Source: Paenibacillus plantiphilus (GTDB lineage Bacteria > Bacillota > Bacilli > Paenibacillales > Paenibacillaceae). Taken from it: a stretch of DNA of 64,000 nucleotides. The notes under the pieces were generated by a model. That model was not told the DNA's origin. It did no database searches and worked only from the letters and a program-made list of their open reading frames with translations. This document shows positions 61,664 to 64,000 of the stretch, in pieces (positions within the stretch are counted from its first letter, which is position 1; each line of letters opens with the position of its first letter). The stretch spans positions 1 through 64,000 of the forward strand of contig NZ_CAKMMF010000001.1 of the NCBI RefSeq assembly GCF_927798095.1, written 5' to 3'. Both the position numbers and the translations under genes were made by a program.

Positions 61664-63226
61664 TTATCCCAAATCATTTTTGTTGCCGATTTCCACAGTC
61701 AGATCCATCGCCTTCCCATTGCGATAGATGTTCAACACAACCTGATCGCCAACCTTCTTCGTCTGGATTTGCTCAATCAGCTTCGCGGTAGTCGCATATT
61801 TCGTACCATCCAGGCCAACGATGACATCGTATTGACGGAGGTCAGCCATGTACGCTGGCGATTTGAGCTGGACGCCTTGCACGATTGCGCCGCTCTTCTC
61901 CGGCAATCCGAGCTGCTTCACCATCTCATCCGTCACTTCTCCCAGGCTTGCTCCGATGTAAGGAGCCGGCGCTTTAGGAATCTCTTTGTTCGCTTTCAGG
62001 TTATCAAGATTCGCCAGAATCGTGCTTGTCGGAATCGCAAAGCCAATGCCTTGCGCCTGCGAGCTGACTGCCGTATTAATCCCGATTACTTCCCCCTTCA
62101 GGTTGAGCAGCGGTCCTCCGGAGTTGCCGGGATTGATGGATGCATCTGTCTGAAGCAGATGCTCGTACTTGCGTTCGCCCTGTTCATCCTGAATGCTGAT
62201 TGGACGCTCCTTGGCGCTTAACACGCCAACCGTCACCGTATGATCAAATCCATAAGGATTGCCGATCGCCACAACCCAGTCGCCGATGTCAATCTGTTCA
62301 GAGCTTCCAAGAGACAAGGTCGGGAAATTCTCCCCCTCTACCTTCAGAACAGCAAGATCAAGATTATAATCCGCGCCGAGCTTCTTCGCTTTCAGCGGCT
62401 TGTCATACCCTTGAACCGTCACTTGAATTTCGGTTGCATCGCCAAGCACATGCTGGTTCGTCAAAATATAGCCGGTAGAGTCGAAGAAGAAGCCAGTTCC
62501 CATACCGCTAGGCACGAGTTGATTGCTGTCCGGGCTGCTTCCCGTATCGCCTGATTCCTCATCTCCAAAAAACTGACGGAAGAAAGGATCATCCAGCAGG
62601 CCTCTGTTGCCGCCTGCACTTCGCTGCTGGACCAGCGTTTCGATTTTGACAACAGCCGGGCTTGACTGCTCGAATATTTGAGCGATATTGTTGGGACGCA
62701 CCACATCCGAAGCAGTGGATACTACGCCGTCATCACCAGCTTTGGCCCCGGTATTAACCCCTTGGGTCGTCGTCGTTGCTTGACCTAATGCCTGATCGCT
62801 TGAGAACCAATTCTGACGGTCAGCGGCATACATAAGCGAGCCTACCGTAAGAACCCCCACCAGGAAGGAGAGGAAAATTGCCCTGAACGAGGTGCGCCGC
62901 TTCGGCTCCTTCACCTGCCAACCGCTGCTCGTCGACGATTGGGTCGGCGCGAACGGACGGAGCTGCGACGGCGGCGTCACTACAACACCTTGACTGGCAT
63001 GACTCTGCGAGAGGGCTGACGCCCCATCATTATTGCCTGCCTGCTGCTGCTGATTGAGCTCTCCTGACTTAAACGGGCCATAAGAATAATAATATGAGGT
63101 CTTGGACTGCTCCGGCTCCTCGTTTACCGTTTCCTGTGCGTGGGGCCCTTGACCTTCATCGTCCTGCCCGCTCGTGTTATGGTGAAAGAAATCATCATAA
63201 GAATTTTTTTTGTTCTGATCGTCCAT
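61664..63226 (-). CDS. htrA: Membrane-anchored HtrA/DegP-type serine protease
   Basis: 520 aa. About 110 polar cytoplasmic residues, one membrane helix (113-134), a trypsin-like protease with His259 (TNQHVLGDA), Asp290 (LDLAV) and Ser369 (INPGNSGGPLLN), then a PDZ domain (about 420-515, with MADLRQYDVIVGLDG). It degrades or refolds misfolded exported proteins outside the membrane. Strong GAGGAGG site. The two-component genes downstream may control it. Confidence 0.96.
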   Translation of the reverse strand: MDDQNKKNSYDDFFHHNTSGQDDEGQGPHAQETVNEEPEQSKTSYYYSYGPFKSGELNQQQQAGNNDGASALSQSHASQGVVVTPPSQLRPFAPTQSSTSSGWQVKEPKRRTSFRAIFLSFLVGVLTVGSLMYAADRQNWFSSDQALGQATTTTQGVNTGAKAGDDGVVSTASDVVRPNNIAQIFEQSSPAVVKIETLVQQRSAGGNRGLLDDPFFRQFFGDEESGDTGSSPDSNQLVPSGMGTGFFFDSTGYILTNQHVLGDATEIQVTVQGYDKPLKAKKLGADYNLDLAVLKVEGENFPTLSLGSSEQIDIGDWVVAIGNPYGFDHTVTVGVLSAKERPISIQDEQGERKYEHLLQTDASINPGNSGGPLLNLKGEVIGINTAVSSQAQGIGFAIPTSTILANLDNLKANKEIPKAPAPYIGASLGEVTDEMVKQLGLPEKSGAIVQGVQLKSPAYMADLRQYDVIVGLDGTKYATTAKLIEQIQTKKVGDQVVLNIYRNGKAMDLTVEIGNKNDLG

Positions 63227-63322
63227 CCTTCTTCCTCCTCATTAACCTCAACTTGCTTGCTATAGTTCTATCTTGCACAATCTACCTTAAAACAAACTTA
63301 ATTTGTTTATAAACAAAAATAA

Positions 63323-63366
63323 AAAAATCCGGACATCTACCACCTGCTCATAGACGCGCCGGACGA
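63323..63366 (-). terminator. Probable terminator of yugN-like gene
   Basis: Minus strand GTCCGG ... CCGGAT followed by TTTTTTT, 30 bases past the stop. Short stem. Confidence 0.6.
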
Positions 63367-63396
63367 ATCAGCCTTTCCAATTGTTCATTCAAAATG

Positions 63397-63810
63397 TCAG
63401 TGAGGAAACAGCGACTCCACTTGGTGGAGCACTTTCCTGGCTTTGTCCACCCATCCGGACTCGATCTCCGCATCGGGATCCAGAGGCTGCTGGAACTGAT
63501 TGACAAGACCCCCTACAGTACTCAGATCCGCAGAAGAATCCAGTCCATCATTGTAAATATGCTTGAGAACGAATGGCTGGCCGAATTGTATCTTGGCGTC
63601 ATTATCCACCGTTTCACTGTCCAAATTGCCGTTCGTAATCGTAAAGGGCAGGCGAAGCCATACTTTATTCGCTTCGTCCAAGCTCCGATCGAAGGAGCCG
63701 TGATCATAATCCCAGCTCCCTCCAAGCGCGAACTGATGCTCCTCCAGCATTTGCTTGACCTCAACATATTCGTGTTTGCTTGACTCCAGGACGGAAGATA
63801 GTGGGATCAT
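63397..63810 (-). CDS. YugN-like protein
   Basis: 137 aa. Matches the YugN-like family pattern: MIPLSSVLE at the start, then LGGSWDYDHGSFDRSLD and a C-terminal VDKARKVLHQVESLFPH. Function unknown; common in Bacilli. AAGGAG site upstream. Confidence 0.85.
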   Translation of the reverse strand: MIPLSSVLESSKHEYVEVKQMLEEHQFALGGSWDYDHGSFDRSLDEANKVWLRLPFTITNGNLDSETVDNDAKIQFGQPFVLKHIYNDGLDSSADLSTVGGLVNQFQQPLDPDAEIESGWVDKARKVLHQVESLFPH

Positions 63811-63868
63811 AGCTGACCTTCTCCTTATTCGCGGGATTTATCCTTAGAATGCGCGAACGCAGTCCCGA

Positions 63869-64000
63869 TTATCCCGTCTTCACCCATCCCTTGCGATGTG
63901 CAAGGACTGCCAGCTGTGTCCGATCCTCCAGCTCGCATTTCATAAGCAGGTTGCTGACATGGGTCTTCACCGTCTTGATGCTTATATGAAGCTCCTCGGC
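63869..64000 (-). CDS. LuxR/NarL-type response regulator, C-terminal end (partial)
   Basis: The last 43 residues of a LuxR helix-turn-helix: SIKTVKTHVSNLLMKCELED then RTQLAVLAHRKGWV. The N-terminal receiver lies outside the window. NarL-type regulators pair with HisKA_3 kinases; the orphan kinase at 31.4 kb is such a kinase but is 30 kb away. Confidence 0.88.
   Translation of the reverse strand, partial: AEELHISIKTVKTHVSNLLMKCELEDRTQLAVLAHRKGWVKTG

Overview
The window looks like chromosomal DNA of a Gram-positive, spore-forming member of the Paenibacillaceae (Paenibacillus or a close relative). The evidence is strong AGGAGG-type ribosome sites, SpoVR and PrkA sporulation genes, an AbrB/SpoVT-type regulator, a YugN-like protein, S-layer-homology (SLH) anchoring, a membrane-tethered HtrA and a HemAT-type globin sensor. 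Base composition is moderate. No rRNA, tRNA, insertion sequence or CRISPR array was seen.

Region 1 (1-21.2 kb) is the accessory highlight: a long, tightly packed minus-strand operon that looks like a contractile injection system of T6SS/phage-tail ancestry in a monoderm bacterium. In transcription order it encodes a large sheath-like protein, an Hcp-like tube protein, a J-domain protein, two FHA proteins, an intact PP2C phosphatase, a membrane-anchored degenerate PP2C, two unrecognised proteins (428 and 235 aa), an Hsp70/actin-fold ATPase, a further unrecognised protein (263 aa), an RDD membrane protein, a DcrB-like possible chaperone, a VgrG spike, an unrecognised 206-aa protein, an Imm11-like protein and a DUF4280 PAAR-like tip. 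The next gene begins at the window edge. Divergent from the operon is a secreted, membrane-anchored VWA protein, and convergent with that is a Ser/Thr kinase. Kinase, phosphatase, FHA and VWA parts resemble the threonine-phosphorylation switch of some Proteobacterial T6SSs, but on separate genes. No ClpV ATPase and no TssJLM membrane complex is visible. The Hsp70-like/J-domain pair is a candidate substitute for sheath handling (inference).

Region 2 (21.5-36.7 kb) has a 3217-aa SLH-anchored surface protein with beta-propeller and fibronectin repeats, an orphan DesK/NarL-type sensor kinase, a degenerate siderophore-binding gene remnant, an intact siderophore-binding lipoprotein and a Btr-like AraC regulator. 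The last two each have a good Fur box.

Region 3 (36.8-53.4 kb) mixes sporulation and general genes: SpoVR, the circularly permuted ATP-grasp/alpha-E/transglutaminase operon, a short globin-coupled chemoreceptor, a LytTR regulator, PrkA, a DUF2161 protein, a thioredoxin-like protein, an aminotransferase, a possible LAS-type peptidase, small membrane proteins, an AbrB-type regulator, TrmL and an orphan OmpR-type regulator.

Region 4 (53.4-64 kb) is core metabolism and envelope stress: SerC, a GSI-beta-type glutamine synthetase, DAHP synthase, a DUF2062 protein, IspH, a two-component pair next to HtrA, a YugN-like protein and the C-terminal end of a LuxR-type regulator. Many gene ends carry clear intrinsic terminators.
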